DNA of 64,000 nt from NCBI GenBank assembly GCA_905250025.1, contig CAJNOJ010000042.1:62001-126000 (forward strand). The letters run 5' to 3'. Below the pieces are notes generated by a model, which was not told where the DNA came from, searched no databases, and saw only the letters and a program-made list of their open reading frames with translations. The translations under genes and the position numbers were made by a program. Origin of the DNA: Adineta ricciae (taxonomy: Eukaryota; Rotifera; Eurotatoria; Adinetida; Adinetidae). Below, piece after piece: positions 62,261 through 64,000 of the stretch; the first letter of the stretch is position 1; the number at the start of each line of letters is the position of its first letter.

Positions 62261-64000
62261 TTACATCCATGGAAAAGCACTATGAGTAGAAAAATTTCCC
62301 TGAAATGATGATTGCTGTGTTGATTGATCATTTGCATTATTAGAATTAGAACTGATTACATTAGAGAATGTAAATGGATTCGAATTTGATGCTGCACTTG
62401 TGCTATTTTGCCAAAATGCTTGTGGTAGTGCCGCAGGACGTGACTGGAAGGAACTCGCATTCGAAGTATTTTGAAACCAGTTTGGTATGTTAGGCGCAGG
62501 TCGGTTGTCAGCATTATTACCGCCACGACGAAAGCCTCGCTGTTGACCTCGTCCTCGGCCGCGTTGCAAATTGGAGAAATTCGGTGAAAATCTAAGAAAA
62601 GATGACAATCAATTATCGGATTAGTCTCCTATGAGAATCAATTCAATGTACACATTAGGATGATTAATTGTTGTTGTCAGTGGGGGTGATACAACATCTG
62701 CAATTGATTCATCGGTATTATCATCGAGACTTCTCTTTCCTTTTAACACAGCTTTGGCAATACGTTCTTGTTCATCGTCACTATAATCCAAGGCAAATTT
62801 GGGTGGTTCATTATCATCTTCCCATGACGCGTCAGAACCTTTTAATGCTCTTAATTCTTGAACGAACACATATTTAGTGTAAGTTGTTTCTTTGGGCGCA
62901 TAGAATACTTCTTGATTTAATTCAATCTGACGTTGATGAATGCTATCAATATCGTTATAACGAATAGAATAGCAAGGCTTTTCAACTGGTCCGAATGTTT
63001 CAAATACTAGCCCGATGGATCGACGATCACGATTGAAGAGTACACTGTCGTCATTTAATGCCGGTGAATGTAACAATGATTCGATAATAACTAATTTGCC
63101 ATCGATGATATGACGAATGTATCCTATGCGCTCAATAGGTGTTTCTTCGCTAAGTGTGATAGTTAGATTTTCAATAGGTGGGAGATCTTCGACGGAAAGT
63201 TCGTTGCGCGTACGTACACCTTGACGATTACGAAGTGCTTTTTGCTCATCCGTATCGGAATCGGAATCTTGGTTAATTAATGTACTAGATTAAGTAAAAG
63301 ATGATTGAAGAGCAAAGTAGAGACTTGAAATTTACTTTTTGTCATCAGATAGACATGATTCATCGGACGACGATGAACTATCATCTTCGGAACTTGAAAA
63401 AATCCGACGTTTCTTCTGCTTTGACTGACGTGGCAGTTTCTTATGATGACGTGGTTCGAGTTTAACTGATATATTTTCAGAAAGGCTATTTATAAATTGA
63501 GCCCGATCAAGAAGTTCGTTGAGAAGAGTTTTCACTTGATTATCAACTGAAACAACAAAATGGAAGATATTTTTAACCGCTCGTACGAAAGGAAAGAAAC
63601 GACGCGTTAGGCACGACTGTTTTCTCTGGATCAGTTTCTCCGTAAATATTCGGTTTTATTCAAGCAGATAAGACTGATGATATGCTTAAAAAGGTGGAGA
63701 AAATCTTTTCTGACATGATGTTTAACAAAGCAAGTTTTCTATTAATGAATAGTCATCTCGACTGTAAATGATAGTAATCATGTCAGTAAAACATTGACAT
63801 ACAGATGTGGACGATTAATGGATGAAATGTTTATATAAACTTACTCAAATTGCATAAACATTCACAACAAAAGAGAGATTTTTAGCTAGTTCTCAAATAT
63901 CCCCTGGATAGATTTTGTTTGTTTTAATCATTCTGATGTTTTCTAGCTGAAGTTATTAATAGGAAAGATATCATCAATATCAGATGTTTCGTTACCTGAA
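62261..64000 (-). CDS. NAF1: NAF1, H/ACA snoRNP assembly factor (N-terminus beyond the window)
   Basis: NAF1 binds dyskerin early in H/ACA RNP assembly and is later replaced by GAR1. Exons seen: at least 64000-63996 (edge), 63546-63336, 63284-62652, 62591-62261; the last three join in phase and give about 390 residues to the stop. The Gar1/Naf1 core is clear: VFETFGPVEKPCYSIRYN, EVFYAPKETTYTKYVF, and the signature KGSDASWEDDNEPP followed by LDYSDDEQE. The C-terminus is RGG-like (RGRGRGQQRGFRRGG) then Asn/Ser/Phe-rich, typical of NAF1 tails. An acidic Ser/Asp stretch (SSSEDDSSSSSDES) lies in the N-terminal part. A CAG|GTAACG donor at 63995 shows that the next upstream exon reaches the window edge through a 449 nt intron. 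The protein is therefore partial only because of the window limit. Confidence 0.88.

Overview
This is eukaryotic nuclear DNA from a small, compact animal genome: AT-rich, short spliced introns (mostly about 45-65 nt), single-exon-scale intergenic gaps and animal gene families (FOXL1-type forkhead, GPR158-type receptor, p62, WDR13). Pyrimidine-rich AG acceptors sit just upstream of, or flush against, many start codons, as expected of spliced-leader trans-splicing, and a 10 kb block occurs twice with a few percent divergence. Together these suggest a bdelloid rotifer (Adineta/Rotaria type). That is an inference; no species-specific marker was seen. Gene models were built by joining exons by hand and checking that phases close; total lengths are therefore exact for the models but not transcript-proven.

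Layout. 2.4-7.1 kb: RER1 then FEN1 on the minus strand, with a complete p62/SQSTM1-like gene lying antisense inside the last large FEN1 intron. 7.8-10.7 kb: a USP36/42-like deubiquitinase (+). 11.9-12.3 kb: a small Gly/Tyr-rich protein. 12.7-18.2 kb: three plus-strand genes only 85 and 97 nt apart (a coiled-coil gene with weak TEDC2 resemblance, WDR13, and a B-box-like protein), a good candidate trans-spliced operon. 19.1-19.8 kb: a UBZ-type zinc-finger protein with a PIP-box-like motif. 20.1-23.2 kb: an NHL-repeat protein and a MARVEL four-pass membrane protein (-). 24.6-29.4 kb: a USP44/49-like deubiquitinase and COP9 signalosome subunit 6 (+). 33.0-34.1 kb: a short pyruvate-kinase-like gene (-). 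34.5-37.7 kb: a tiny secreted protein and a FOXL1-like transcription factor (+).

39.5-60.3 kb is a direct duplication: copy 1 (39480-49891) and copy 2 (49893 to about 60321) each carry the same three intact minus-strand genes (unknown protein, coiled-coil protein, GPR158/179-like class C receptor). The copies are separated by one ambiguous base exactly at the repeat boundary. This looks like two haplotypes of one locus laid end to end by a scaffolder, though real tandem paralogs are not excluded. The receptor copies differ mostly in the extracellular ligand-binding region. 62.3 kb to the right edge: the 3' part of NAF1 (-).

By function the window is rich in ubiquitin-related genes (p62, two USPs, CSN6, UBZ protein) and has two PCNA-binding candidates (FEN1, UBZ protein). 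Apart from the possible operons I see no evidence that these genes form one pathway.
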